Assembly: GCA_904063045.1 (NCBI GenBank)
Contig: CAJFCJ010000006.1
Span: forward strand, 4,356,408 to 4,420,407
Reading direction: 5' to 3'
DNA: 64,000 nucleotides
Origin: Dimorphilus gyrociliatus
Taxonomy: Eukaryota > Annelida > Polychaeta > Dinophilidae
The notes beneath the pieces were generated by a model, which saw only the letters and a program-made list of their open reading frames with translations, made no database searches and was not told the DNA's origin. Below are positions 36,211 through 47,648 of this stretch, in pieces (position 1 is the stretch's first letter; every line of letters begins with the position of its first letter). A program made the translations under genes and the position numbers.

Positions 36211-36262
36211 TTTGAAGAAAAATCGCTAGAATTAACACCAGAAATGTTTGTTATTGAGCTAC

Positions 36263-36274
36263 TGCGCATGCGTG
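36263..36274. promoter_or_regulatory. NRF1-like palindrome in the STAM/DLAT promoter
   Basis: TGCGCATGCGTG differs from the NRF1 consensus YGCGCAYGCGCR at one position. It sits about 53 bp upstream of the STAM ATG and 176 bp upstream of the DLAT ATG, inside the 240 bp divergent promoter. NRF1 controls many nuclear genes for mitochondrial proteins, which fits DLAT. Binding is inferred from the motif. Confidence 0.55.
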
Positions 36275-36449
36275 ATTTTAATTTATTTTCGTAGGTGTTG
36301 AAAATTCCTATTTAAATATTATTGACAAATTAAATTGAAAGAATGAAATGAAGAATTGCAAAATTAATGATTGAAATTATTTACGAAAAACTTTTGTCAA
36401 AAATCTGGTTCGAGAAGTCTACGGACATAAATGATAATATAGCGGTAAA

Positions 36450-38759
36450 ATGCACCGTTCTAATAACATAATTCGTCCCCTAATTAATTCAACAAGGAAG
36501 TCACGATATTTAATAAGGGGTAGAAGTCATTTTGCCCGATCATCAATTGTAGTTGCAGCAGTAGATTCTAAAATGTAAGTATCTGTCAAGGTCGAGAATT
36601 TATTTTAATCAAAATTTTTCTCTGTTATCTAATAAGATTTTTATTACATATGCTTTAAAAGAATCAATCTTGCTCCGAAGAAAACATACGAGCAAACATG
36701 CTTTGAAAGAATTCAAAAACGTCTCTATTCAAGTAAGGATTCAACCTTGCTTCAATATATCCATCGAAGCTTTTTTAAAACCATTTCTAGTCAACAAACA
36801 GAAATTTTACATATTCATACCTAATTTATTTTGCAGATGATACCTTGCCACCCCATTTTAAGGTTAATCTTCCAGCCTTATCTCCAACTATGGAGATGGG
36901 ATCCATTGTTTCTTGGTCCAAGAAGGAAGGAGATTCAATATCAGAAGGGGATTTGCTTACTGAAATCGAAACAGACAAGGCTACAATGGGATTAGAAACA
37001 CCAGAGGAAGGCTATCTTGCTAAGATTTTTATACCTAGCGGAGTCAGAGATGTTCCAGTTGGAAAAGTAAGTGTTTTTTGTTGAAATTCACTCAATAAAC
37101 CAAAATGATATTATTATTCCAATATTAAAGCTATTATGTATTATCGTTCCCGACGAGAGTAGCTTGGAAGCTTTTAAAAATTATACTGCAGAGGATCTTG
37201 AAGGTGACTCTCAGGCCCCTGATGCTACCACTGCTGATACTTCAGCTGAAAATTCAGAAACTTCTGCAACGTCGGCTAACTACCCCAACCATATGAAAGG
37301 TTCGGTTTGATTTTTAGGATAGTACGCTTCATTATTACCAATTGTTTTATTAATTAGTTGAATTACCGGCTCTGTCTCCCACAATGGAAACTGGAACATT
37401 GACCAGTTGGTCAAAAGAGGTTGGAGATGAATTGTCAGAGGGAGATGTTCTAGCTCAAATAGAAACAGATAAAGCAACAATGGAATTTGAAACTCCACAT
37501 GAAGGCTATCTAGCTAAAATCCTAATTGAATCTGGTACAAAAGATGTAAAATTAGGAGAAGTTAGTAAAAATATTTTTATTATCTACCATTCTATTCTTA
37601 ACTATGATAACTTTTTTTATCAGATACTTTGTATCATTGTTGAAAATAAGGATGACATCGATGCCTTCAAGGACTATACAACGCCAAGCAAATCAAAGAA
37701 ACAACCGCAATCATCTAAACCTTTCACTGTATCCCAAACTTCTTCTCCACCCGTATCATCATTTCAAGAGCAGGCCCAAAAATATGCTCCCCCAAAAACA
37801 CAAGCTAGTATTTCCCCAACACCCAGAACAGGAGAACGGATTTTCGTCTCGCCATATGCCAAGAAACTGGCAGCTGAAAAGTCAATTGATTTAAGGGTAA
37901 GCTTTATAACACTTTCCTGACTTTCTTGATTCACTTGTCAACTTTTATTTATTAGACTGTACAAGGAACTGGTCCAGCAGGTAGAATTATTGCACAAGAT
38001 ATTATTAATTATCAACCATCCAGCCCTTCTGCTTATCCTCACACAATTTCGGCTGCACCTGGCGTTGATTCGATTGATATTCCTCTGTCGAATATGAGAA
38101 AAACCATCGCGAAACGACTTATCCAGAGCAAAACTACCATACCCCATTATTATTTATCAAGAACAATAACCTTGGATGCCATAATGCAAGCTCGAAAGGA
38201 TATTAATTCTCATTTAGAATCGAGTGGAAATAAAGTCTCGCTCAATGATATGATTATTAAGGCTGTAGCTTTTGCTTGTAAACAAGTTCCCGAAGCTAAT
38301 TCTGCTTGGCATGATACCTTTATAAGGCGTCATAATCGAGTTGACGTAAGCGTTGCAGTCGCAACGCCAGAAGGACTGATAACCCCTATAGTATTTGCTG
38401 CTTGTACAAAATCAGTGGCTGATATTGCAAATAACGTTCGAGAATTAGCAAATAAGGCGAAAGAAAACAAGCTGGTACCGGAAGAATATCAAGGTGGAAC
38501 TATAACAGTCTCAAATTTGGGTATGTTTGGAATTACCAACTTCTCCGCTATTATAAACCCCCCTCAAAGTTGTATATTAGCTGTTGGGTCGGGAGTGAAA
38601 GCAGTTGTACCCGCAGATAATGACAAAGGATACAAAACCGTTCAACAGATGCAAGTCACGTTAAGCTGTGACCATAGAGTTGTCGATGGAGCTATTGGAG
38701 CCCAATGGTTAGATGCCTTTTCGAAAGCAATCGAAAAACCGTCTCTTCTCTTGATTTAA
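36450..38759 (+). CDS. DLAT: DLAT, pyruvate dehydrogenase E2 (dihydrolipoyl acetyltransferase)
   Basis: Seven exons (36450-36574, 36662-36732, 36837-37066, 37131-37299, 37358-37560, 37624-37896, 37956-38759) give 624 residues (human 647). E2 carries acetyl groups from E1 to CoA in the mitochondrial pyruvate dehydrogenase complex. The N-terminus is Arg/Ser-rich, as for a presequence. Two lipoyl domains follow, each with the lipoylated Lys in ETDKATM, at about residues 80-155 and 205-275. The E1/E3-binding domain has [18 protein letters not shown] and GTGPAGRI. The catalytic domain ends with the active-site DHRVVDGA (HxxxDG), then IEKPSLLLI. The two lipoyl domains and intact active site favour DLAT over PDHX. 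Confidence 0.95.
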
Positions 38760-40090
38760 GAAGATTTAGGAAAAATATTTGTCGTTTCTAACCCTAAGAA
38801 ATGAACTATCAATACTATTATTATATATTTTTTTTTTTTTGAGTTGAAGAAATGTGAATAGAATTAACTAACACACGATGTCCTTAGAAAGATATCAAAT
38901 GGTAATGGAAATTTTTATAGGTTTATGCACGACCTCGCGCAAAGATCACTCGTGATCAATGCGAAAGAAAGTGGGCCAATTGCTCTCGATCGATTTTTTC
39001 GAACTTTATTCGGACCATTTTAACATGGAGTGGTATTTGAAAAATAACTATTTATAATCAAATATCCAGCTGATACCTCAACCTTGTTTTTGTATTTTTA
39101 TACTAAAAAGAATAGGTAGGCCTAGGATGTGACCATAGAAATAATATTTTTCGCTATTCTATCACATATCTCTTTTGTCGTAAAGAATATTTTTACTACA
39201 AATTGTATAGGCTGTATAATGTTGAAAACGTTAGAAATGAATAAGTTGAACAAAAAAAAATTTCGGCGGTTTTATTTACGAATTACTATAGCTCTAATAG
39301 AAAAACTTTACAAGTAGCAAATGTATAACATGTTATAGCTTAACGATAAAGTTCTGAGACTATATAAAGAAGTTTGAAATTGAAGAAATTAACAGAAAAT
39401 ATTTACAGTATACACATGTTGTATAATTCCTATGCATATATATAGAACGTTGTATATTTTTAGTCCATCGAATTATTGGGATAGCCTCATTTTTTATGAC
39501 CTTTCAGGAAGAATATGAATCCAGTTATCAGAGATATAATTGGCAACGAACTTGTCATAGATATCAAAATATTTTACTTAAAATAGATGTTGAGCTTTGT
39601 TACGAGTGTGTTTTTGAAATTTTCCATAAATTTTGTTTACGATTCAAAAGGATTTTTGTTGTTGTTGTTAATACGCAGCAGTTGAACTCGTAATGAACTC
39701 ATTCTCGATGTTAGGCGATAAACAACGAAAAAGTGTGTCGCTAAACACGGTCCGTTGTTTTTCTTGCATAAAACGTTGCGTTAGTGCACTAGTTAGGCCT
39801 AAGGGATTGACGTCATCACCAGCATTAGAAACCATAGCGTTATGGTATAACTTGTATTTAAAAAAAACCTTCATTGCTTTGAGTAAAGTTTCTAACGAAT
39901 GACAATAATAAAAAAAAATGATACAGATGTTAATAATAATAATAATAATAATAACTATAAAAATAAAAGTTGTCATAAATCAGTTGTTATATCGTTGATA
40001 AGTTTCGTGAAAAGACTGATACGTCGTATCCATATGAATTGTATCATTTGGTGGGTGTCATTTTTTGTTACGTCAAAAGGGTTAGGCTTA
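38760..40090. other. tail-to-tail intergenic region with TAA microsatellite
   Basis: About 1.3 kb between the convergent DLAT and NHL genes. It is AT-rich with several short open frames that look random. The only structure I see is the AAT repeat at about 39930-39953. Confidence 0.4.
39930..39953. repeat. (AAT)n microsatellite
   Basis: Eight consecutive AAT-type units. Confidence 0.9.
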
Positions 40091-41089
40091 TCACAAATCA
40101 GGATAGTCAGAATTATGATAATACGTAAAGCATTTCAGACTACCGTTGCCTTGTCCAACATAAAGTTCATTGTCCTTTATAGCTATAGAATATGGCTGAA
40201 CAATATTATCCTTTTTATCTAACAGCAGCCCTATATATCGTCCCTTTCCATCTATCTTTATTATTCGGTTGTTACCATAATCAGCTACTAAAATGTAGCC
40301 GTCTTTGTCTTCACAAATTCCAGCAGGATAACGAAGCTCTCCCTTAAACCTACCCCAGCAGCCAAATTCATTCTGGAAATTTCCATTCGAATCATATATA
40401 AACAATTTATGCGCCCATCTGTCAGTTATGACAAATCCTCCGTTCTTTAAACCATAAGCAAACCAAGGTGATTTGAAATTTTTATTCGTTATTGTCTTTT
40501 TAATATGCCAAGGTTTTTTCTCTGAACAAATGAACACTTTACCGGCGTCAGCGTCACAAACAATTAAATTATCATTGATTGTTGACGTCAAACCCCATGG
40601 TTGACTAAAATTACCTGTTTTCTTCCATTTTTTCAAGGAATAGGTCATAAGACCACTATCATCGTCTTCACTTATGTACAAGTTGCCACTTTTCAATCGA
40701 ACACAACTCAAAGACTTCCCCGTATACAATGTTTTTCGAGACTCTCCATCAAAGTTTACCACTGATACGCAATGCTTTTCCGGAGTTTGATAAACAATGA
40801 TTAAATCTGTTTTTTCTGCCTGAATGCACGATATTTGGGCATTTTCTGATAACTTTTTCTTCCACTTCAGATCTGGTATGAGTACACTGGGTCTTTTAAA
40901 TTCAACTTCCTCTTTGTCTGATTCAGCACCACTATCACATATTCCAAAATTAACTTTGCTAGGCTCTTCTCCGTCCCTTAACGATTCGCTGAGCTCGGCA
41001 ACACTCGAGACCCCGGAGTCGTAATCGGAATGTTTAATGTACTGGTTACTATCGACCTTTGTCAGGGTCGAATCATTCGAGTTAGCCAT
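40091..41089 (-). CDS. NHL-repeat beta-propeller protein with two DSGxxS motifs
   Basis: A single coding exon of 332 residues from ATG at 41089. Residues about 70-330 form an NHL/beta-propeller domain; the clearest blades are ELRYPAGICEDKDGYILVAD followed by YGNNRIIKID, and GGFVITDRWAHKLFIYDSNG. There is no RING, B-box or filamin domain, so it is not a full TRIM-NHL protein. The N-terminal 60 residues are acidic and likely disordered. They hold DSGVSS and DSGAES, both matching the beta-TrCP phosphodegron DSGxxS known from IkB and beta-catenin. A 56 bp intron in the 5' UTR (41193-41138) is visible upstream. Confidence 0.8.
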   Translation of the reverse strand: MANSNDSTLTKVDSNQYIKHSDYDSGVSSVAELSESLRDGEEPSKVNFGICDSGAESDKEEVEFKRPSVLIPDLKWKKKLSENAQISCIQAEKTDLIIVYQTPEKHCVSVVNFDGESRKTLYTGKSLSCVRLKSGNLYISEDDDSGLMTYSLKKWKKTGNFSQPWGLTSTINDNLIVCDADAGKVFICSEKKPWHIKKTITNKNFKSPWFAYGLKNGGFVITDRWAHKLFIYDSNGNFQNEFGCWGRFKGELRYPAGICEDKDGYILVADYGNNRIIKIDGKGRYIGLLLDKKDNIVQPYSIAIKDNELYVGQGNGSLKCFTYYHNSDYPDL

Positions 41090-41261
41090 AAGTAACCAAA
41101 ACCACTCAGCACCCCTCTACTTCACCGATTACTTGTCCTATAAGAAAATGTATTATTATTTGATAAACAATCCCATAAATTAATAAAATTTACCTTCTAA
41201 TTACTCTTGGCCTACACAAACGAACGCCCGGACGGTTCCAGCAGTTATGGCTCAGCTGTCG

Positions 41262-41269
41262 CTTTTATA
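41262..41269 (-). promoter_or_regulatory. TATA box of the NHL-repeat gene
   Basis: TATAAAAG on the minus strand, about 68 bp upstream of the 5' UTR splice donor at 41193. It gives a short non-coding first exon. Confidence 0.65.
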
Positions 41270-41291
41270 CTCTATTCATAAACAAACTGCT

Positions 41292-41297
41292 CACGTG
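41292..41297. promoter_or_regulatory. CACGTG E-box near CLEAR consensus
   Basis: The minus strand reads GGTCACGTGAGC. GTCACGTGAG differs by one base from the palindromic CLEAR element GTCACGTGAC bound by TFEB/MITF. It sits about 25 bp upstream of the TATA box. Confidence 0.45.
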
Positions 41298-41299
41298 AC

Positions 41300-42119
41300 C
41301 GCACTTCATGCATATGTAACAAGAAACGCATGAATAATCTTTAGGAATTTTCCGCCTGCCTTCCCATTCCCAACTCAAAAACAGGGACGTAATAATTGCA
41401 TAATTGTGTGTTCATTAAATGAATTGTAATTATTTGGCAAAGTATAGGCCAGTCTAATTACTGATCCATCATATAAACCATTAAATTGATAATGACGCCA
41501 TCTAGTAGATTATATAAACGTTAAAGTGTATTGGTAGAGCGTAAGAAAAAATCATTTTCAGATAAAAAGCAACAATCGAATTTAACGATACTTTGGCAGA
41601 AGCTAAAAACGAACTATACTACATTTTACACATTTAATAATTCAGCGTGAGTATTGGAGGATGAAAAAAAAGATGTGAAACAACCAAAACGCTTCGCACA
41701 TATTACGTACACAAAGAAATTTGTCTTTCTACTGACTAGAAAATATGCAAGATTTTAACAATTCATTCATTAATCTGTCCAAAAAAACGCTAGTCAATTT
41801 ACAACACTTACGTAAATATGTGACTATTTGTAAAAGACGCTGTGACGCTGCTATACTTCGTACAGAAACAAAATATTTTTATGTACAATTTTCCTCTCTA
41901 ACAAAATGATCATTAACGATCAATTTTTGAGTCGAAACAATATAAGGCATATTTTAGCAAAATTTTCTTAAACGCTCGCTTTTTTTTTCAATAAGAATTC
42001 CACTACTTTAATTAAAAACTTTTACATAGAGCAAGCGTTTCTCGAAAGTAATTAATAGAAAGTTGGCACGTCGGAGAGCGTCCCATGGAAAAAAAACAGG
42101 ATATTTAAATCCAATCATT
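41300..42119. other. intergenic, no gene seen
   Basis: AT-rich region between the NHL gene promoter and the 3' end of the next minus-strand gene. Nothing recognisable. Confidence 0.35.
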
Positions 42120-44084
42120 TTAGGTTATAGTTGCATCAACTAATTCTGGGGCCGGAAAAGCCATATTTTCAATAGCACCCGAATTTGTATCGATTGAAGT
42201 CGGAGGATTCTCGGTCTGGTTTGCTGCATTTTCTTCTTTATGAACTTGCAAATGCTTTTTCAGGTGCTGCTTTTGTCGAAATCCTTTTCTGCATACTTGG
42301 CAGGCAAACGGTTTTTCACCTACGTCGATTAAAAATGGCTTATAAAAGTCTTCTATCGAAAATCAATGGTGGCTTTACCTGTATGTATTCGAATGTGATC
42401 CTTAAGGTGACTCGAATGATTAAACGTCTTATTGCACTGTTTACATGCATACATTCTCAGCTGCCTTTGTGCGAGCTTGGTCTGTATGGGCGTAATTTTA
42501 GGTAATGTTATAGAAAAATTTAATAAAGATTCTTGAAATCCTAAGGGCACATCATCTAAAACATTTTTAATATGGTAACAAATATATGTGAAAAATATTT
42601 GACAATAAAGGAATAACGTGAATGTTTGAAAAGAGCAGGGAAGCACAACATGCTACATCTAAAAAATCGCAACAATCCGACGCGGAAAAAGACACGTGAC
42701 GCCCGAGGGCTAAAGGAACGTAAAAAATTACACACACACACACACGGCGCATGCATCACAAAAGCCCAAACCTGTGTCACTCTTCCTCAGCATTCTTTGA
42801 AACGGGGTAAAATATTAAGAGTTAGCTTAGTTAGTAAGAACCTCAACCTTTTGCTAATACCAGTTAAGCGATAAAGCCTTGTAATGCAAAAAAGTTATTT
42901 TTTTTAAAGTTTCTATACCAGCTTTTTAGGAGATGAGTTGTTTTTAGCTTAGTGTCTAAACTGACTATACTTACTTTTCCTGGGGACATTTTACGAAATC
43001 TCTCTATATCTTCTGGTGAACTGTCAGAGTTTAGCAGCTCCTATAATAAGAAAAAAAAATCATAATGTATACATATATGTATAATCTATATATATACCTA
43101 TATTTATTTATAACCGAAAGAAACATTACGGAAAAAACAGGAAAAACGAATTACTTACAGAGTTCGGATACACTTGTTGATTTCCAGTTCCATAGGTTGC
43201 TAAAAATTGCATGTTTTCTGGTGAATATTCAACGTCGTGCTCCATCGGCTCTTGATGAGTAGGCGTCATCGGTCGCCCCGCTGCCAGAGAAAGAGATAAA
43301 AAAAGAAAAATATATGTATTGCATTTCAAACGCATTCCACAGACGACTTACCTGGACCGTTAAGCTTGTCAATTGTATTGTCGTTAAAGTCGTGTCCAGG
43401 GAAAACTGGAGTCGAATTAAACGCGGCATAAACATTTGTCGAAGATTCTTCTTGTGTTTGTTCCTGGTCAGTCTTCATATTTTTCATTGGCATGGCCTTT
43501 CTTTTGCTGCTTCTAGCCTTAGCCGGTGTAGGTTTTTCAGAACTAGTATCAGATGAACAATCGTTCTTCGTGGGCGTTGCTTCCTCACTTTTATCATTTC
43601 CTTCTTTCTTTTCACTTAACTCTTCTACAACTTTGTCAATTGACTTCTTTTCTTTATTAGATTTGGGCGTGCCACGGGGCGGCGTCGATAAATCGCAAGG
43701 TTCACATTGCTCAACTTTCACTATTCGTTCACCACCCGATGGATCAGTGACGCTCACGTTCTGTGTGTAAAATCCTTCAGGAACGCCCGCATCCGTCACA
43801 GGATGCATATAAGAGTAGTCAGCCGGCATTCCGCTTAACAGAGAATAGGGCCCTTTACTGCGGGTCGGCGTTTGTTTATGCTTAGCCTTTCCGCTCTTAA
43901 TATCCTGGTTAATATTGATCAATATGACGTCGTCTTCCTTATTTGTTGTATGCAAAGTAAGGCCTATGAGAGCTTCAACCCTAAAATTGGGGAACATATC
44001 CGTAATCATATTAGAGCGACAGAGCGTTAGAAGCGTCTCGCTAAATAAATCCCTGAGTCTCTCCTTAGCTAGGGTGGTACTCAT
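42120..44084 (-). CDS. zinc-finger gene A: shared N-terminal domain plus two C2H2 fingers
   Basis: Proposed exons: 44084-43352, 43280-43159, 43040-42975, 42481-42379, 42319-42120, about 407 residues. Residues about 9-63 carry an unrecognised domain (LRDLFSETLLTLCRSN, then VEALIGLTLHTTNKEDDVIL and ININQDI) also found in the genes at 51.2 and 56.6 kb. A long low-complexity Lys/Ser/Thr/Glu-rich middle follows. The C-terminus has two C2H2 fingers, CKQCNKTFNHSSHLKDHIRIH and CQVCRKGFRQKQHLKKHLQVH, joined by a TGEKP linker that spans an intron. A sequence-specific transcription factor is likely. The acceptor of the fourth exon is my best phase-compatible choice; one with about 20 more residues upstream needs a different donor. 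Confidence 0.75.
42731..42745. repeat. (CA)n microsatellite
   Basis: A run of CA repeats inside the third intron of zinc-finger gene A. Confidence 0.8.
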
Positions 44085-44863
44085 CCTTGCAGAGTGGGTA
44101 CGTTTTCGTCTGTGTAATGGTATTTTCTACCCGGAGCGTTACCTGAAACAAGAACGCCACCTATAGGGCAATAAAAGAAAAACAAAATCCGAAAACAAGG
44201 CGTCCTCTATATGCGGGGGCCGGCCGACAGCTAACAACATTCCAGAAGCGCCTTTCAAATAATACCGCCGCCGTTCTTTACTCATGAACGCTTTTCTATT
44301 CAAACGTTTCTATTCACTACCGAGTCACAGGGTCTTTAGGCCTAGCCGCTTCAAAATCGGCTCGGCATAGAAAAGAACACGCACCGCCCGTAACCGGCGA
44401 GAAGGCATTAAAGCGTTATCTACCTCTTATCTCTAGACGGTTAGCGGAGCGGGTCGAGCAAACTTTTTTGATGTGTTTGGGAGCTTTTTTAAGACGCCGG
44501 CCGGGGCTGCCTGCACACGGTTTGCAGGTGGCGTATCCAAACTAAGAAGGGGGTTTTCCACCTTCACTCTTTATATCTATCTCCCTGCGAGATAGACGGA
44601 AAATACGTATACGCCTACAAAGAAAAACGAAACTCTTTCCCGTCATAGAACAATAGATGATAGGCCTATAATTACAACATATTCACGCGTTCGAACGCGT
44701 ACAGCTAATTATGAATCCTGTCATTAATGACGCAAACGCCTAGCAAATAGTCAAATAGCAGCGTTTAGGCCACATCCGGCGGCGGAATAGACTTAGTACA
44801 CTCGGTTTTTTTTTCTTTTTTTCTATACACTCTACGTTCTTTTATAAATAATGGCCGACGGTT

Positions 44864-44906
<43 letters not shown>

Positions 44907-46324
44907 CGTCTAAACAGGAACTAAACAAAATAAAGCATATACGAGGAAAAGAACTTTCTTCGCCGCCTAATTAAATCGAGAAGCGTCGAGAACCCTCACG
45001 TATATTTATCAATCTTCCATGTTACGTAATCAGATCGTCAGTGTCAACATGACGTCGGTTATTCGTAATTAATCTAAAATAGTAAAAAATATCTAGTGCG
45101 TTTACTTACGAACGAATCGGCTAACCTCGTTACATAACAGAATAGAGTTTTAAGGCGTTCGGTTAGGCTTGATAAAGTACGCAATAAAAGAGAAAAAAGA
45201 GCGACGGCGGCTTTTTTTGGCAGAAAGAAAAATCGATGAAAAACAGCGCAGACGCACAGGCGTCGCTGCGAAACGAGGTCGGGACTTAGCCAAAAATGGG
45301 CGAGGCGAGTTCGGACAAGCTTCGTTTTCATCCAAACGCTTTGACAAACAACAGAGCGACAAACACAAAGAGAAAAACGTTCCATACAAACCGAGATATT
45401 TGATGACGCTATGCAGGAATGAACTTTGAACGAATGGTGCGCGACAGGCCAGCTATACGGTACCACTAAGGCCAAATTGGCCAATGCTGTCATCAATCAG
45501 CGTCAATATGGCGCCGTCTAAATTCTTTACAAACCTTCTTAGCGCAACACGTGTGCAGAAACGAATGACGCCACGTATACCGAATCGACGCTATCGCAGC
45601 TGTGCGCCAAAATCTAGGAGAGCGTCAAGTGACGCCGCCCTGTTTGTCAGTCAATTCCGACCTCTTATCGATATATATTTTTTACGTTATAAACGCTAAA
45701 TGATCCCCCGATAGTCTGTCGACTATTATCGATTACTAAATATCTTAATCTTACCAGCAATATCGAGAAAAACGCACGCTTTTAAACTTTCGCAAAGTTG
45801 CTCGCAGGCTGTATATCGCTCAGTGAATCGATTCCAGATTTGCATACGCGTTTAGTACACTGTTTTTGGTACGAATGCACAGTTTAACGCTGCAATTTAG
45901 CCTATTCGATTGCGAAGATTAGAAGTATTGTAAAAATTTTCTCGAATCGAACTGTTTTCACTTACAATTGAAAAAATACTTAGGCCTCTTTATCGCTCTA
46001 ACACGAGTTATCGCAAAAAATTCTTGAACGTCATAGCAAATCTTTCGCTTAAACTAGAGAAAAGATTAATATTTTTAGATTTGGATAATTTGCTGAACTT
46101 TTTCTTTCTTTATATGAACTTTCATTAGGCCCTTTTAAATCGCTTCTCATCGTAGTTCAATAGAGATAAAATGCTACAAATTAGAGTATAATATGAGACA
46201 TCCATTCATTAGCGGAGGTGGAGGTCATCCAAAATTCATTCAATTACAACACTATATGAAAGTAAATGTTTATTAACTGAACACATATATGTATATTTAT
46301 AAATTTACAAATGGATTTCTATTT
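44085..46324. other. long CpG-containing intergenic region upstream of zinc-finger gene A
   Basis: 2.2 kb, notably richer in G, C and CpG than the rest of the window between about 44.1 and 45.7 kb (GGCCGGCC-type words, CGACG, ACGCG). Its open frames on both strands overlap each other and show no family features, so I treat them as chance. It holds a GA repeat at 44870-44896 and ATCGATTCG-type words near 45826-45951. It is probably promoter and 5' UTR DNA of gene A. Confidence 0.45.
44870..44896. repeat. (GA)n tract
   Basis: About 13 GA units followed by GAAAGAGAGAAAA. GA tracts near developmental promoters can bind GAGA-type factors; here this is only a possibility. Confidence 0.85.
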
Positions 46325-47362
46325 TTATTGAAGTTTGTCGGATATCGTGTACTTTTCCACTTTTTTCTCGGGGTCATAAGGTTCCCATCTACTTGCCGGG
46401 AAAATATGCTTATTTCTCTCATACCAAGATCGTAGGCAAACTTTACCAGCGTGTGATTCATCTTTCTCCACCTTAGCATCATGTACCAGACGAACATCAT
46501 CGTGAACATCAAAGCAAAATAGTGGACCAGACTTTCCTCTAGCTTTCGTCACTATTAAGTCATAAAAAGTATAATGTTGAGGTATAATAGTATCTTCCTT
46601 TATATACATCAATTGGTCGACAGAGGCTGCTTTTAATTCATTGAATTCCAACCTTAAAACTTCAAGGCATTTTTGTAGGAAATGATGGATCGTTATTCCT
46701 TTCTTGACGGTTATTTCTCTTCGATGTCCCGAGCCATCCCAATAAGAATAAGTGATGTTTAAAAGTTCATTCTTAATTGTTTGTTGTTTTTCTTCCCATT
46801 CCTCTCTAAGTTTAGCTCGTAGTCTATTTTCCTCTTCTTCTCTATCTCGATCAGGCAGAAAACTTGTATCAACGGTAGGGTCTTTTCCAAATCTCTTTTT
46901 CTTTGGATCGATTTCTTTATCAGTGTTGTCTTCAACAAATTTCTCCTCCGGCTCCTCTATTTCGTCGTCTTCTCCGTAATCATCATCCTCATAAATGTCG
47001 AATGAAAGCTTTGTTTTATTCTCCTCCCTCTTTCTTTTTTTGATTGCTTTTTCTTCTTCCGCTTTTTCTTCAGCTAATCTGGCATCAGCGGCAGCCTGAG
47101 CTAATTGAGCTTCACGTTCTTTAACTGCACATTCTTGCTTCTTACGCATCTCATCAAGGGTTACTAGCCCGACAGTATTTGTTTTTAGTCTTTGTTCGAT
47201 AGCATCATAGTGAGAAGCAAATTTATCTATAATATTCCCTACATTGTTTTCTTCTTCAATTTTCTTTTTTCGTAATTCTAATTCTTCAACTTCTCTCTGA
47301 CGCCTTTTCAGGATATTTTTAGCACGTTGAGCCTCCTGAGCTGCTCCTTTGTACTGAGCCAT
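46325..47362 (-). CDS. FAM50A: FAM50 / XAP5 nuclear protein
   Basis: A single-exon frame of 345 residues from ATG at 47362. It begins [20 protein letters not shown], exactly the family start, followed by a long charged coiled coil. The middle is acidic ([17 protein letters not shown]) with the basic PKKKRFGK nuclear signal. The conserved XAP5 C-domain has [36 protein letters not shown] and ARGKSGPLF, and ends [21 protein letters not shown]50A associates with the late spliceosome; XAP5 also acts in transcription and ciliary gene control. It is head-to-head with MLH1 (286 bp). Confidence 0.96.
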   Translation of the reverse strand: MAQYKGAAQEAQRAKNILKRRQREVEELELRKKKIEEENNVGNIIDKFASHYDAIEQRLKTNTVGLVTLDEMRKKQECAVKEREAQLAQAAADARLAEEKAEEEKAIKKRKREENKTKLSFDIYEDDDYGEDDEIEEPEEKFVEDNTDKEIDPKKKRFGKDPTVDTSFLPDRDREEEENRLRAKLREEWEEKQQTIKNELLNITYSYWDGSGHRREITVKKGITIHHFLQKCLEVLRLEFNELKAASVDQLMYIKEDTIIPQHYTFYDLIVTKARGKSGPLFCFDVHDDVRLVHDAKVEKDESHAGKVCLRSWYERNKHIFPASRWEPYDPEKKVEKYTISDKLQ

Positions 47363-47648
47363 GTTTGAAAATATGAATTATTCTATCTGAGGGAGAAAAA
47401 TTAAAATATTGGAGTGGAAGAGTTGTTCAGGATAGTATACAATACTAACAACGGAAGCGGAAATTGCAGAACATACCGGGCTTTCACTAAGTTAAATAAT
47501 TTTCAAAATCTAGTCATTTCTTACTTAAAATTTGAATTTTGCACTCTTCTAATGAAAGGTATACCACCATAACATATCACTTATGTAACTATTGATTAAA
47601 TGTGATGTGCAAATTAAAACTTTTTAAAAAATCGCGCAGTTCTTTAAA

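Noticed and set aside
45074-45699. Overlapping open frames on both strands in the CpG-containing region
   Set aside because: They overlap each other in antisense, have skewed Arg/Ser/Leu composition and no family features. They are likely chance frames in less AT-rich DNA.
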